Of a stretch of DNA of 64,000 nt, positions 1 to 8,940 are shown in pieces (position 1 is the stretch's first letter; every line of letters begins with the position of its first letter). The translations under genes and the position numbers were made by a program. The stretch is from Helicobacter labetoulli (lineage in GTDB: Bacteria; Campylobacterota; Campylobacteria; Campylobacterales; Helicobacteraceae): contig NZ_QXJF01000002.1 of assembly GCF_003670275.1 (NCBI RefSeq), forward strand, positions 1 to 64,000, written 5' to 3'. The notes under the pieces were generated by a model that saw only the letters and a list, made by a program, of their open reading frames with translations, had not been told where the DNA came from and ran no database searches.

Positions 1-76
1 CACGCATAGGACGGATAAAGTCTTTATAGAGTGGGTTATTTTTAACAAGTTGTTTTAATGTGGATTTTAGTTGCAT
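1..76 (-). CDS. 5' end of an unidentified gene, cut by the window edge
   Basis: An open frame runs leftward from an ATG at 76 to the window edge, giving 25 residues that begin MQLKSTLKQLVKNNPLYKDF. A good Shine-Dalgarno (AAAGGAG) lies a few bases upstream of the ATG on the minus strand, which supports a genuine start. There are too few residues to assign a family. No signal peptide or membrane segment is visible in this piece. Confidence 0.6.
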   Translation of the reverse strand, partial: MQLKSTLKQLVKNNPLYKDFIRPMR

Positions 77-143
77 AAAAGCTCCTTTGGGGAAATGAAA
101 TGGTGGAATGATACTATATTTTGATTAAATTAAAAATATCAAA

Positions 144-1343
144 CTAAGACTTGGCAACTTGCCTTTTTCTATAATCCCACACAAGAAAAATATACGCACT
201 TAAGAGCAAGATAATACCATTAAGATTTAACATAAAAGGTATGCCGCCATATCGCACAAGGGGCTGTGTGATAAAGGGCGAACAGAACTGCCCCATAAAC
301 ACACTTGCTGATAAGAATCCTGCTGCCCTAGCCCTTTCACGCTCCTGTGCTACGCTTAAAAGCCACGAGCTATTATTCACAAGGATAATGCCAAGCCCAG
401 AGCCAATAAGCACAAGAGCAAAAAGCAAAATCTCATAACTTTGCACAATACCTATGAGTAAGAATCCGCTCCCAATGCTGCCAAGCGAGATAAAATACAG
501 CACAAAAACGCTGAATCTTGAACGCAGTCTCGCATAAAAAAGTGAAAGAAAAGCCGTGCAAAGTGAGCTTACCGCCAAACTCACACCGATAAGATTCCCG
601 CTTTTATTGAGATTATGCGTGATAAAGTGCGGTATTTGGGTAGGCATCACATAAAACATACTCATCGCATAAAATGAAAAAAGATAAATAGGCAAGAATC
701 TAAAAAAATTAAACTTTGATTCATTCTTGCTGACGGGAGTAGGCACATTGCGTTGTGGCTCAAATAGCACAAAAACCGCCATAAGCAGAATAAGAAAGCC
801 CGAAGTATAGACCAAAAAGGGATACCGCCAATCCACATCGCTTAGCACCCCACCTAGCACCAAAAATACAGCTCCACCCCCTGCCATAAAAAAGCCCTGC
901 AACCCTAAAGCCCTTTCACGCCTTGCCCCTTGGTAATAATCCCCCACCAACGCACTTACAGAAGTCATCACAAAAGCCGTTGCTATACCAAAGATAGCCC
1001 TTGAGATAAGAATAAGATAAATACTAGATTCTAAAAAGAATCCACTAGCCCCACTCACACTCCATACAAATATCGCCGGATACAAAAACCGCAGCCGCCC
1101 ATATCTATCTAGCAAAAATCCACTCAAAGGTGCAAATATCATAATAAATAATGCAGGAAGCGTCAGCACAAGACGAGAGAGCATATCAATATGTGGAATA
1201 TGGCTAAATTGCTCTTCAAAATGCGGGATAGAAGGTGCGATAATCGTGCCACCTAGCACGGTCATTGAGGCGGTAGCAAAAAGGGCAGTTTGGAATATTA
1301 TAGAATCTGTGAGTTGTGTTGTTGTGTTTGGCTTATTTGACAT
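144..1343 (-). CDS. MFS transporter, probable drug/small-molecule exporter
   Basis: This is a 399-residue, strongly hydrophobic protein with about twelve predicted membrane segments. The loop between helices 2 and 3 has an MFS motif A-like sequence (GFLLDRYGRLRF, about residues 75-87), and the two halves are split by a basic linker near residue 200 (FEPQRN..VSKNESKF). It should be a proton-coupled inner-membrane carrier; the substrate cannot be read from sequence. The ATG at 1343 was chosen over an in-frame GTG six bases upstream, because AGGAG sits five bases before the ATG and would overlap the GTG. It appears monocistronic, convergent with nothing and followed downstream only by the clipped gene. 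Confidence 0.85.
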   Translation of the reverse strand: MSNKPNTTTQLTDSIIFQTALFATASMTVLGGTIIAPSIPHFEEQFSHIPHIDMLSRLVLTLPALFIMIFAPLSGFLLDRYGRLRFLYPAIFVWSVSGASGFFLESSIYLILISRAIFGIATAFVMTSVSALVGDYYQGARRERALGLQGFFMAGGGAVFLVLGGVLSDVDWRYPFLVYTSGFLILLMAVFVLFEPQRNVPTPVSKNESKFNFFRFLPIYLFSFYAMSMFYVMPTQIPHFITHNLNKSGNLIGVSLAVSSLCTAFLSLFYARLRSRFSVFVLYFISLGSIGSGFLLIGIVQSYEILLFALVLIGSGLGIILVNNSSWLLSVAQERERARAAGFLSASVFMGQFCSPFITQPLVRYGGIPFMLNLNGIILLLSAYIFLVWDYRKRQVAKS

Positions 1344-1421
1344 ATACACTCCTACTATACTTTTATGCTCCGCAAAATAGTTAGGGATCAGCCACTCTTT
1401 AGCCTTACCTCCCCCTTGCTC

Positions 1422-2396
1422 TTACTGCCTTCTACCAAAAGTGATTCCATAAGTCTCATTGCGTATGTCAAATAGCGGATCTTTTGGAGCTTCTACACCA
1501 TTTGGTAGCATACTTGGCATAAATACATCGCCATTACACACATCGCCCCTATGTTCTTTTACAAGCAAAGTGCCAACCTCAATTTCCTTATGCTTACCGC
1601 TCCAAAGGGCTGTGGTATCATCGGTTTTGTCCTTAGGATTTGCTAGGACTAGAATCATCTTATAAGCAATCGGGGCTTTTTTAGCCTTTTCTTTAAAATC
1701 AGATTCTAAAAAGTCATTGCTAAGTTTTTGCAATTCATTTTCTTTGAGATAGGCTACGCCACTTGCTGGGACAAATTTAAATCTCGCTGGAATGAGTTTG
1801 TTCTTACTATCCTTAAAATAAAATGTGTGAATGCTATGATACATTGTATTTGCCACACTGCCTGTTATACCGACATTTTTCATATATTCTTCAAAGTTTT
1901 TGTATGATGCGACCTCACTTGTTCTCTTAGTGATATAGGCGGTATCTACCTTGTCATCTTTTGGGATTCTCATCGCAAAAAATTCGCCAAATTCCTGTGG
2001 ATTCTTCGCAAAGTTAATCTCCGTATTTAGCATAACAATTTCCCATTCATCTTGCTGCCCTTGAATTTTTAGAGCCATACCTCTAGGCTTTGACTTATCG
2101 CTAAGCATCGCCCCACCGAGTGAATACCGCACAAGCGTATTAATGCTCTTTTCCTTTAGCAAGGGGATATTTAGCGTTTTTGTAATGTTATCTACCGGGA
2201 TAAACTCCCCATTCGCACAAAAGCCCTTTGTATGATTAATCTTTTTATGCGGGTCTTTAGAATCCCCATTCAACGCATAAAATACATCAGCAATGCCCTC
2301 TGCATCATATTGTTTTGCCTCATTTGCATAAGCTGACACTGCCGCAATAAGCAAACCTGAAACGATACATTTACCAGTCTTTCTTAAGCAAAACAT
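1422..2396 (-). CDS. Exported catalase-family (SrpA/minimal catalase-like) haem protein
   Basis: The 324-residue protein starts with a signal peptide (about 1-24, ending SAYA) and continues with a reduced catalase fold. The distal-haem region is visible as N-H-T-K-G (His55), and the end carries the R-x-x-x-Y proximal pattern (Arg312, Tyr316) followed by the typical DPL..R..TYGITFGRR tail of minimal catalases. It is far shorter than a full catalase (about 500 residues), so it is more likely a periplasmic haem peroxidase than a true catalase. H. pylori has a catalase-like protein of similar size (HP0485). Cys60 and a Cys in VCNGD could form a periplasmic disulfide. It lies about 100 bp downstream of dnaA on the same strand. 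Confidence 0.8.
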   Translation of the reverse strand: MFCLRKTGKCIVSGLLIAAVSAYANEAKQYDAEGIADVFYALNGDSKDPHKKINHTKGFCANGEFIPVDNITKTLNIPLLKEKSINTLVRYSLGGAMLSDKSKPRGMALKIQGQQDEWEIVMLNTEINFAKNPQEFGEFFAMRIPKDDKVDTAYITKRTSEVASYKNFEEYMKNVGITGSVANTMYHSIHTFYFKDSKNKLIPARFKFVPASGVAYLKENELQKLSNDFLESDFKEKAKKAPIAYKMILVLANPKDKTDDTTALWSGKHKEIEVGTLLVKEHRGDVCNGDVFMPSMLPNGVEAPKDPLFDIRNETYGITFGRRQ

Positions 2397-2498
2397 TTAC
2401 AATCCTTAGTGTTGAAATAAAAGCACAATCCTACAATATTTTTATGTTGAATCTGCAAATTAAGATTCAAATCTCGCATTATCCCAACCAAGCCAAAA

Positions 2499-3854
2499 CT
2501 AAGCATTATCCATACTCTGCTGAATCCCGCTCTTAAGCTCTTCAACCAAGCCTTTTATAGCTGAATCTGTAGCTATCTCATCTTCAATAGTGGCAAGTGC
2601 CTTGCTCACAGAGCTGTGGTCTTTCATATTAAGTTCTTTTGCAATCATTGGCATAGAATTAATCGTCAAAGCCCGAGCCAAATACATCACCACCCTGCGT
2701 GCAAATGCCACTTTACGACTTCGCCCTTTACCTACAATCTCGCTTGGCTTGATGTTAAGCTCTTTGCCAACAAACTTGATAATATTTTCAAGCGTAATGC
2801 CCTCTAAGCGTTCGTTTTGATAGTTTTTCAATACATTCTTAACCACCTTCAAGGCATTTGCTTCAGGAGATAGATTCATATGCGTATTTATAGTAGAGAG
2901 AATCCCTTCAATCTGGCGGATATTGCCATAAATATTTGAAGCAATATATTCAATCACTTCTTTATCAAAATCAATACGATTAATTTGGCACTTCAGCTCA
3001 ATAATAGAGATTTTTGTCTCAAGCTCTGGATTTGTAATCTCCGCCATAACACCACCCTCAAAACGCGACCGCAACCTATCTTCTAGCCCTTTAATTTCCT
3101 TTGGCGGCTTATCACTTGTCATAATAATCTGTTTTTGTGTGCTGTATAGAGCATTAAAGGTATTAAGCACCTCTTCTTGCACCCCTTCTCTACCGCCAAG
3201 AAACTGCACATCATCAATAAGGAGATAATCACATTTACGATATTTTTCACGGAAGCTATCCATTGTGCCTCGCCTCAACCTATCAATAAAATCATTCAAC
3301 AGCTCTTCAGCAGTCGTATAAAGCACATTTTTATTCTGCTCTTTGACAACATTCCCCACAGCGTGGAGCAAATGCGTCTTGCCAAGCCCAGATTTTCCAT
3401 AAAACAAGACAGGATTATAAGCTAGAGCCTGTTGCCTAGCGACAACTTTTGCAATCGTATAGGCGTGTTCATTTGACTTGCCAACGACAAATTTTTCAAA
3501 AGTATAAAATGGATTTAAAGAAAGTAAATTTTGTTGAAAATGAGTTTGTATTTTATTGAAGTTTAAACTTTTCACATTCTGCTTTTTTTCTTTAACTTTT
3601 ATGTGAATTTCTGGGCGAATCCCATTAGCATTTTCCTCCATAAACGCATCGGCGATAGATTCTAAATAGTTACTTTTTATCCAATTTGCTACAAATATAT
3701 TAGGCACATAAAAAACCTCTAAGTCCGTCCTTGAGGCACTTTCATCATACTCCATAAGGGAGATATAAGAGCTGTATTCCAAATCCGATAGCTTATTTTT
3801 AAGTTTTTTTAATATACTATCCAAATGCAATTTATTTCCTAAAGTGAGATGCAT
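2499..3854 (-). CDS. dnaA: Chromosomal replication initiator DnaA
   Basis: DnaA binds DnaA boxes at oriC, unwinds the origin and recruits helicase. The four-domain layout is clear: an N-terminal domain I (about 1-90), a short linker, and an AAA+ domain with Walker A (GKSGLGKTH), Walker B (LLIDDVQFL) and the sensor/arginine region (GLEDRLRSRFEGG). The C-terminal helix-turn-helix domain ends in the signature DHSSVSKAL. An in-frame GTG lies five codons upstream (3869) but has no ribosome site; the ATG at 3854 has GGA about ten bases before it, so it is preferred, though not decisively. dnaN and gyrB, adjacent to dnaA in many bacteria, are about 15 kb away here. Confidence 0.95.
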   Translation of the reverse strand: MHLTLGNKLHLDSILKKLKNKLSDLEYSSYISLMEYDESASRTDLEVFYVPNIFVANWIKSNYLESIADAFMEENANGIRPEIHIKVKEKKQNVKSLNFNKIQTHFQQNLLSLNPFYTFEKFVVGKSNEHAYTIAKVVARQQALAYNPVLFYGKSGLGKTHLLHAVGNVVKEQNKNVLYTTAEELLNDFIDRLRRGTMDSFREKYRKCDYLLIDDVQFLGGREGVQEEVLNTFNALYSTQKQIIMTSDKPPKEIKGLEDRLRSRFEGGVMAEITNPELETKISIIELKCQINRIDFDKEVIEYIASNIYGNIRQIEGILSTINTHMNLSPEANALKVVKNVLKNYQNERLEGITLENIIKFVGKELNIKPSEIVGKGRSRKVAFARRVVMYLARALTINSMPMIAKELNMKDHSSVSKALATIEDEIATDSAIKGLVEELKSGIQQSMDNA

Positions 3855-3971
3855 AATCTTTAATTCCACGATGTGAATAAAATGTGAAAAGTCAAGAAAT
3901 CTTTTAAGGTTATTGCCTTAAAAAGTGGAAGTGAAATCATAATGAAAAAATCTTTTAATTTGGATTAAATC
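3855..3971. promoter_or_regulatory. dnaA-ruvC divergent intergenic region with a DnaA-box-like site
   Basis: This 117-bp AT-rich gap separates divergent dnaA and ruvC and must hold both promoters. TGTGAATAA at 3872-3880 is the reverse complement of TTATTCACA, a full match to the classic DnaA box TTATNCACA. A weaker CTTTTCACA (reverse strand, 3883-3891) lies next to it. The sites could mediate dnaA autoregulation or be one part of a split Helicobacter origin. The same 9-mer recurs upstream of dnaN at 19242-19250. Confidence 0.5.
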
Positions 3972-4532
3972 GTGTATATTTTAGGTATAGATCCCGGCAG
4001 TAGGAATTGTGGCTATGCTATCATTGATGTGCCACATCTCCCACAAAATACTCCCACCACACACCCACCAATGAGACAAGCACAGAATCTTAGGCTTCAA
4101 CCACAAAGATTAAGACTTGTGGAGGCTGGGATTATTAAAATCAAAGAACGAGCCTTGCAGGAGCAAATTGTAGAGTTTGTGGAAGGCATTGACTTGGTGC
4201 TAAAGCAGTTTCACATTGATGAGGTGGCTATTGAGGATATATTTTTTGCCTATAATCCAAAAAGTGTGATTAAACTCGCACAATTCCGCGGGGCATTGAG
4301 CCTAAAAATCCTCCAAGATATTGGTAATTTTGCCGAATACACACCCCTACAAGTCAAAAAAGCCATCACAGGCAATGGCAAGGCAGACAAAGCACAAGTT
4401 GCCTTTATGGTAAAAAAAATCCTAGGTATCAAAGGCGAAATAAAGCCGCTTGATATTACCGATGCACTCGCCATTGCCATTACACATTCCCAACGCGTAA
4501 GCTTAGAATCTAGCCTCAAATCAGCACGATGA
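3972..4532 (+). CDS. ruvC: Holliday junction resolvase RuvC
   Basis: RuvC cuts Holliday junctions during recombinational repair together with RuvAB. The 186-residue protein has the RNase H-like active-site layout: Asp in [12 protein letters not shown] near the N-terminus, Glu in VAIEDIFFA, and the C-terminal Asp pair in [13 protein letters not shown]. It starts with GTG. Compared with typical RuvC there is an extra stretch of about 25 residues, rich in Pro, Gln and Thr (about 20-45), between the first two beta strands. Its stop codon overlaps the start of the next gene (ATGA), so it is transcribed with the secretion/uptake genes that follow. Confidence 0.93.
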   Translation: MYILGIDPGSRNCGYAIIDVPHLPQNTPTTHPPMRQAQNLRLQPQRLRLVEAGIIKIKERALQEQIVEFVEGIDLVLKQFHIDEVAIEDIFFAYNPKSVIKLAQFRGALSLKILQDIGNFAEYTPLQVKKAITGNGKADKAQVAFMVKKILGIKGEIKPLDITDALAIAITHSQRVSLESSLKSAR

Positions 4533-5827
4533 AAACGCTTTATTTTTTAGATACCAAAGCCACTTATGCCCTAGCCAATGATACCATTACTCAGCTAGAC
4601 CATCATAAAAAACGCTGCTTTGATATTGTCTCGCTTGACCCAAATGCCCTTATTCACAGCTGCATTGAAATAGACAAAAAAGATTCTAGCAAGATTCCCA
4701 CTTTACTTTATGTCAAAGCAAGGCAAAAAGGCATTCTTACCTTGCTAGATGAATCTTATACGCATTATTTTTGCGAACGCGAACATTTATTTGATGAACA
4801 AAAATGCGTGTATGAGAGCTTTTTTTACGCTAAAGATAAAAATCTCAAATCACGCATTATTACAAGCGATATATTTTTGCCCCTTGCACTGCCTTGCTAT
4901 AATGATTTTATCGTGCTTATCCCACCTTATTTGTGCTATTTTGAAAATACCACCTTTAAAGAAGCCCTTAAAATAGAAACGCTTTCTAACATAGATTCAA
5001 ATACACATCTATATGAAAATCTCATCTCGCTTATTGCCTATCCGCAAGAAGCCTATCATAAGGACTTTGACACACTTTATTATTTTACCGATAAACAATC
5101 TTTGCTCGATTCATTACTCACCTACAATGCCACCAACACCGCACAATCTCTCCCCACTCTACTCCCCCTTAGCCACATCACAGAACAAAGCAAGAATCTT
5201 GACTTTTACACCCTAAGAGCCTATCTTGGCTTTGAGTATGCACTCAAGCATAAAGCAAATTTACAATCAAGCCACAAATCACATTTGCCAAATTTTACGC
5301 CACAGCCATCTACTTATGCGAGATTCTTCCCACTTTTACTTGTGTGCATTGTTCTTTTTGTCTTCATTATTCCCATTGCACTTAAATTTTACAACCACCA
5401 TTTGCAAAGCCAAATTACAGCCCTAAACACACAAAATGAAATGCTTTTTGCCCCACCTGATTCGCTCTCACAAGCCCAAGATATTCACACCCTAACGCTT
5501 AGACACACAGCACTTTCATACACCTTGCAGGAGCTAGAATCTTGGCAGAGAGACTATCCCAAACGCTACGCTTTTATGGAGAGCATCTTTTCACAATGTG
5601 CCACAAATGATATTCAGCTAGAATCTGTGAGTTTTGCTTTTGCTCAAAGCCATTTTGTCGCCACACTAAGGCTTAAGAGTAGCTCAAGACTTGATACTTC
5701 AGCCTTTTTAGCAAAGCTCAATTCCAACACGCAATACGCCTTTTTGCAACAGAGTTTAGATTCTACAGAATCTAGCACACACGAGCAACACACCTCACAC
5801 ATCATCGTGGTGCAAAATGTCCTCTAA
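4529..5827 (+). CDS. PilN/GspL-like bitopic inner-membrane assembly protein (cts-type locus)
   Basis: The 432-residue product has a cytoplasmic part of about 265 residues, one strong membrane helix (about 266-287), then a coiled-coil and small folded periplasmic part. That is the architecture of GspL, or of a PilM-PilN fusion, in type II secretion/type IV pilus inner-membrane platforms. I do not recognise a catalytic motif. The identification rests on this topology and on its place before a PilO-like gene, a secretin, a GspE and a GspF. Its ATG overlaps the ruvC stop, and its end overlaps the next gene by 11 bases. In Campylobacter jejuni the comparable place is taken by ctsP/ctsX-type genes, but I cannot prove orthology. 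Confidence 0.6.
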   Translation: MKTLYFLDTKATYALANDTITQLDHHKKRCFDIVSLDPNALIHSCIEIDKKDSSKIPTLLYVKARQKGILTLLDESYTHYFCEREHLFDEQKCVYESFFYAKDKNLKSRIITSDIFLPLALPCYNDFIVLIPPYLCYFENTTFKEALKIETLSNIDSNTHLYENLISLIAYPQEAYHKDFDTLYYFTDKQSLLDSLLTYNATNTAQSLPTLLPLSHITEQSKNLDFYTLRAYLGFEYALKHKANLQSSHKSHLPNFTPQPSTYARFFPLLLVCIVLFVFIIPIALKFYNHHLQSQITALNTQNEMLFAPPDSLSQAQDIHTLTLRHTALSYTLQELESWQRDYPKRYAFMESIFSQCATNDIQLESVSFAFAQSHFVATLRLKSSSRLDTSAFLAKLNSNTQYAFLQQSLDSTESSTHEQHTSHIIVVQNVL

Positions 5828-6416
5828 AATCCAAGCCCTTATCACACGCTTTCTTTCCACAAAAACAAAGCGTGAAAAGATTCTACTGCTTGTTGCAGTG
5901 ATTGTGCTTTGTGTGTTTGTTATGATGGAGTTTATTTATCTACCACTTTTGCAAACCCAAAGCACCCTTTTACAAATCCACAGCCACAGCCTTGCGGAGT
6001 TTGCCCTCTCTACAGATTCTATGCACTCTCTTAAAGAGCAACAGCGAAAGCAAACTGATGAAGCTAAAAATTTGCAAGAGCAAATCACCACATTGCAAGA
6101 GACGCTAAATCATACAGCCACGCAAGAGCCATTTTTAAATCCCTTTGCCCTTATCCCTCATCTCATCACTTTTGCTAAAAATGAAAATCTCACCCTAAAT
6201 GCCTTTCACCCACACCCAACACTTAACGCCCTAGATATAGAGGGTAGTGGGGAGTTTTGGCAGATTCTAAACTTACTTTCTTTCTTAGAATCTCATCACT
6301 TTTTAAGCCTAGAATCTTTGCAGCTCACTTCACAAGAAAACAATCAAATCCATTTTTATATGCTTGTTATGGATATTCGCCAAGTCTCACTGCAAAAGCA
6401 AAGCCCAAAGGAATAA
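5817..6416 (+). CDS. PilO/GspM-like inner-membrane assembly protein
   Basis: This 199-residue protein has a short basic cytoplasmic N-terminus, one membrane helix (about residues 20-42), a coiled coil (about 65-105, rich in Gln, Glu and Leu), and a C-terminal alpha/beta domain. The layout matches PilO/GspM, which pairs with PilN/GspL to link the cytoplasmic ATPase to the secretin through the periplasm. There are no catalytic motifs. Its start lies inside the end of the previous gene, and its stop is immediately followed by the next start, so the genes are translationally coupled. Confidence 0.6.
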   Translation: MSSKIQALITRFLSTKTKREKILLLVAVIVLCVFVMMEFIYLPLLQTQSTLLQIHSHSLAEFALSTDSMHSLKEQQRKQTDEAKNLQEQITTLQETLNHTATQEPFLNPFALIPHLITFAKNENLTLNAFHPHPTLNALDIEGSGEFWQILNLLSFLESHHFLSLESLQLTSQENNQIHFYMLVMDIRQVSLQKQSPKE

Positions 6417-6417
6417 T

Positions 6418-6741
6418 GTGAAAAAATATGCTTTTATTTTGATTATTTTTGCTCTAAGCCAAGCCATAGAATCCCCTTATAGCACATCTACTAAGCACAA
6501 CATACAAGAATCACTCCAAGCTCTAACAAACCCATTCAAACACAATGATTCAGGGCAGAATCTACAACTTAAAGCCATTGTCAATAACAAAGTGCTATTA
6601 AACCAAGAGTGGCACAAGCTTGGAGATGTGGTGGAGGGCTACACTATCATCGCTTTGCACCCTCAAGCCATTATCCTACAAAAATCAAGCAACCGCTTCA
6701 AGCTATCATTCAATGGTGAGCTAGAAAAGCTAGAACCATAA
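6418..6741 (+). CDS. Small exported PilP/GspC-like protein
   Basis: The 107-residue product starts at a GTG directly after the previous stop, preceded by AAAGGAA. It has a signal peptide (KKYAFILIIFALSQAIES). The mature part ends in a small beta domain (KAIVNNKVLLNQEWHKLGD..GYTIIALHPQAIILQKSSNRF) of the kind in PilP and the GspC homology region: two short repeats of a 'value, description, effect' beta pattern contacting the secretin N-domains. A longer in-frame reading from 6364 lies inside the preceding gene and has no export signal, so it was rejected. In-operon position just before the secretin fits a secretin-docking role (compare Campylobacter CtsR). Confidence 0.55.
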   Translation: MKKYAFILIIFALSQAIESPYSTSTKHNIQESLQALTNPFKHNDSGQNLQLKAIVNNKVLLNQEWHKLGDVVEGYTIIALHPQAIILQKSSNRFKLSFNGELEKLEP

Positions 6742-7146
6742 AAGCCTTAATCACAGCGTTTAAAAAGTTACAAGATTCCACACAAAGGCTTAAAAACAAC
6801 GAGCTATTATTTACAATCCCGCGTAAAATTGTAAAATCAAGGAATGCCTTAAGAATTAAGAATCTAGATTCTAAAGACTCGTGAGTGCTTTTACGCTTAA
6901 GGCACGACCTTAAGCGTATAAAATAAAATCGCACGCAGTGCCACCTCTTAAAGCGTTGTAGGGGGTGAGCGGCACGACTGCGAACGATTTTTAAGGGGGA
7001 GGGAGCGATTTCGCGTGCAGTAGCGAAGCTACACTTGCAAATTTAAGCCCCTCCCCCTTAAAGAAAAAAGAATCCAAATTCTAAAAAAACATTTTGCTAC
7101 GCTAAGGAATAATATTGAGAGAATCTAGATTCAAAAATGGGGGAAT
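6742..7146. other. Gene-free gap of 405 bp containing structured repeat copy A
   Basis: The gap separates the PilP-like gene from the secretin gene within an otherwise tightly packed operon. Its centre is the structured element annotated separately. The rest is AT-rich and includes AGAWTCT motifs (for example a double copy near 6860-6872). No convincing promoter or additional gene was seen. Confidence 0.6.
6892..7061 (+). repeat. Structured intergenic repeat, copy A (candidate ncRNA or palindromic element)
   Basis: This element of about 170 bp shares long blocks with copy B at 13525-13752. It opens with a perfect 11-bp hairpin (TACGCTTAAGG 6892-6902 / CCTTAAGCGTA 6908-6918). A conserved GTAGGGGGTGAG..GGCACG block lies at about 6958-6975. 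A 12-bp long-range stem follows (TTAAGGGGGAGG 6991-7002 / CCTCCCCCTTAA 7050-7061), enclosing a GAA-loop hairpin (GTAGC 7020-7024 / GCTAC 7028-7032). The corresponding stems in copy B differ by paired changes that keep base pairing, which argues that structure, not sequence alone, is conserved. Its function and true strand are unknown. Confidence 0.7.
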
Positions 7147-8940
7147 ATGAAACAATCAAAACCTTACCAAATCCCTGTGCTTGTGCGGATATGTGGGATA
7201 TTGTTTTTATTTTTACAAACTAGCCTAGCTTGTAATACCCCCATTAATATCCACTCCGGAAGCAATGTCGCCCTAAGCAAAATCATAGAGGAAATCGCCT
7301 CAATCTGTCATCTTAATGTCATCTATCTCCAAGAGCAAACACAATCTATGCTTGATAGCAAGAAAACTTCCATTCATATCAACAATAAACCCCTGCCCCA
7401 AGTCCTAGATAGCCTATTAAAAAGCAATGACTTTCACTACACTTTGCAAAAAGACACCTTGCAAATTGGCTTTTTGCTCACAAAAACTTTTGAGATTAGC
7501 TACATTGCTACAACACGCGTTGGCTCAAGCAATACCGACATTGTCTTTTCACAGGATAATCAAACACTCTCACCCTACAACACCCACACAAACGCACCGC
7601 TTGGCTTTTCAAACTTTGAGATAGAATCTCAAGCCCACAAAATGGCGATGAATAAAGCCACATCAAATACACAAACTATGGGCAAGAGTGGGACGAAAAT
7701 TTATAGCATTGATGAGATTGACTTTTGGGGCGAATTACAAAATGAAATTACCGGGGTAGCCTACGCTCCGGGCGATAGCTATCAGCCCAAAAAAGAGGAG
7801 CTTAAAGGCAAAAAAGACATCATCATCAATAAAGCCGCGGGGCTACTTACCATTACGGCTACGCCAAAGCAAATCCGCCGCGTAGAATCCTATCTCGCCA
7901 CGCTTAATAATAAGATTCAAAAACAAGTGCTGATTGATGTGTATATTTTTAATATCCAACACAGCAATAACCAAACCTATGGCATAGACTGGAATGAGTT
8001 TTACAAACTTGGCAATCTCTTAACGCTCCCGCCAAATGCTGAAGGCTCTAACAATGCCCTTACAGGCATAAATAATGGCGATTTTGCTATTAGCATTTTT
8101 TCACAAGGAGTGAGCATTAACCGCATTGTTGAGTTTTTACAAACCTATGGCAAGGTGCAGTCTGTTTCTAATCCAAAAGTTTTGACGCTTAATAACCAAC
8201 CTGCCATTATATCCGTTGGCAGTGTGCTTCGCTACTTTCAAAACACTACTTATCAAACCACCACGCAAGGCACTTCTATCCAAAACCTTTCTCAAACCTT
8301 CCCTTCTGTCTTTGCGGGAATCTTGCTTGATGTAACGCCAAGTGTGAAAAATGACAAAATCATTTTAAAAATCAACCCCTCAATCACCAAAACCAAAGAC
8401 ATCTCTATTGAAAATCAAACCACCGCCCTAGAATCCCCGCCAAACCTCTCCACAAAACAACTCTCCTCTCTCGTGCAGGTTAAAGATGGGGAAAAAATAG
8501 TCCTTGGTGGATTGATAGATAAAACTGAAGGGCAGATTCTACGCAAACTCCCCATTTTAGGCGATATACCGCTTATAAAATATCTCTTTAGCTATAAGAA
8601 AAACATCAAAGAAACCCAAGAAATGGTGATTATCATATCCCCACATATTGTGCGATTAGACGCAAGAGAGCAAGAACAAGATAAAATTGAAGAGATTATA
8701 AACTTTACAAAGGAATCTGATTTTAAGCCACAAGATTCAAAAAATACTACAAAAGATTCTGCCTCGCAAGATTCCACAATAGATACTGACACACATTCCA
8801 CTCCCCAAAATAAGCAAGATTCTACACAAAGCCTAGAATCTCCATTAGAATCTCAACCCAACAAGCAAGACTCCACACTTTCACAACCCTTAGCCTACAA
8901 GACAGATAGTCTCATACCTCCACACAAAGCCCATATATGA
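7147..8940 (+). CDS. Secretin (outer-membrane channel) of a type II secretion / T4P-like DNA-uptake system
   Basis: The 597-residue protein has a signal peptide (about 1-28), N-terminal periplasmic domains with a secretin-and-TonB N-terminus-like region (about 45-105), and a C-terminal secretin domain. Diagnostic stretches are KVLTLNNQPAIISVGS, ILLDVTPSV, VKDGEKIVLGGLIDKT and LPILGDIPLIKYLF..KETQEMVIIISPHIV. About 80 residues rich in Asp, Ser and Gln follow (from 515), poor in structure. It would form the outer-membrane gate of the machine whose ATPase and platform follow. Its stop overlaps the next start (ATGA). By content and order it matches CtsD of C. jejuni natural transformation, but I assign no symbol without a search. 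Confidence 0.85.
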   Translation: MKQSKPYQIPVLVRICGILFLFLQTSLACNTPINIHSGSNVALSKIIEEIASICHLNVIYLQEQTQSMLDSKKTSIHINNKPLPQVLDSLLKSNDFHYTLQKDTLQIGFLLTKTFEISYIATTRVGSSNTDIVFSQDNQTLSPYNTHTNAPLGFSNFEIESQAHKMAMNKATSNTQTMGKSGTKIYSIDEIDFWGELQNEITGVAYAPGDSYQPKKEELKGKKDIIINKAAGLLTITATPKQIRRVESYLATLNNKIQKQVLIDVYIFNIQHSNNQTYGIDWNEFYKLGNLLTLPPNAEGSNNALTGINNGDFAISIFSQGVSINRIVEFLQTYGKVQSVSNPKVLTLNNQPAIISVGSVLRYFQNTTYQTTTQGTSIQNLSQTFPSVFAGILLDVTPSVKNDKIILKINPSITKTKDISIENQTTALESPPNLSTKQLSSLVQVKDGEKIVLGGLIDKTEGQILRKLPILGDIPLIKYLFSYKKNIKETQEMVIIISPHIVRLDAREQEQDKIEEIINFTKESDFKPQDSKNTTKDSASQDSTIDTDTHSTPQNKQDSTQSLESPLESQPNKQDSTLSQPLAYKTDSLIPPHKAHI

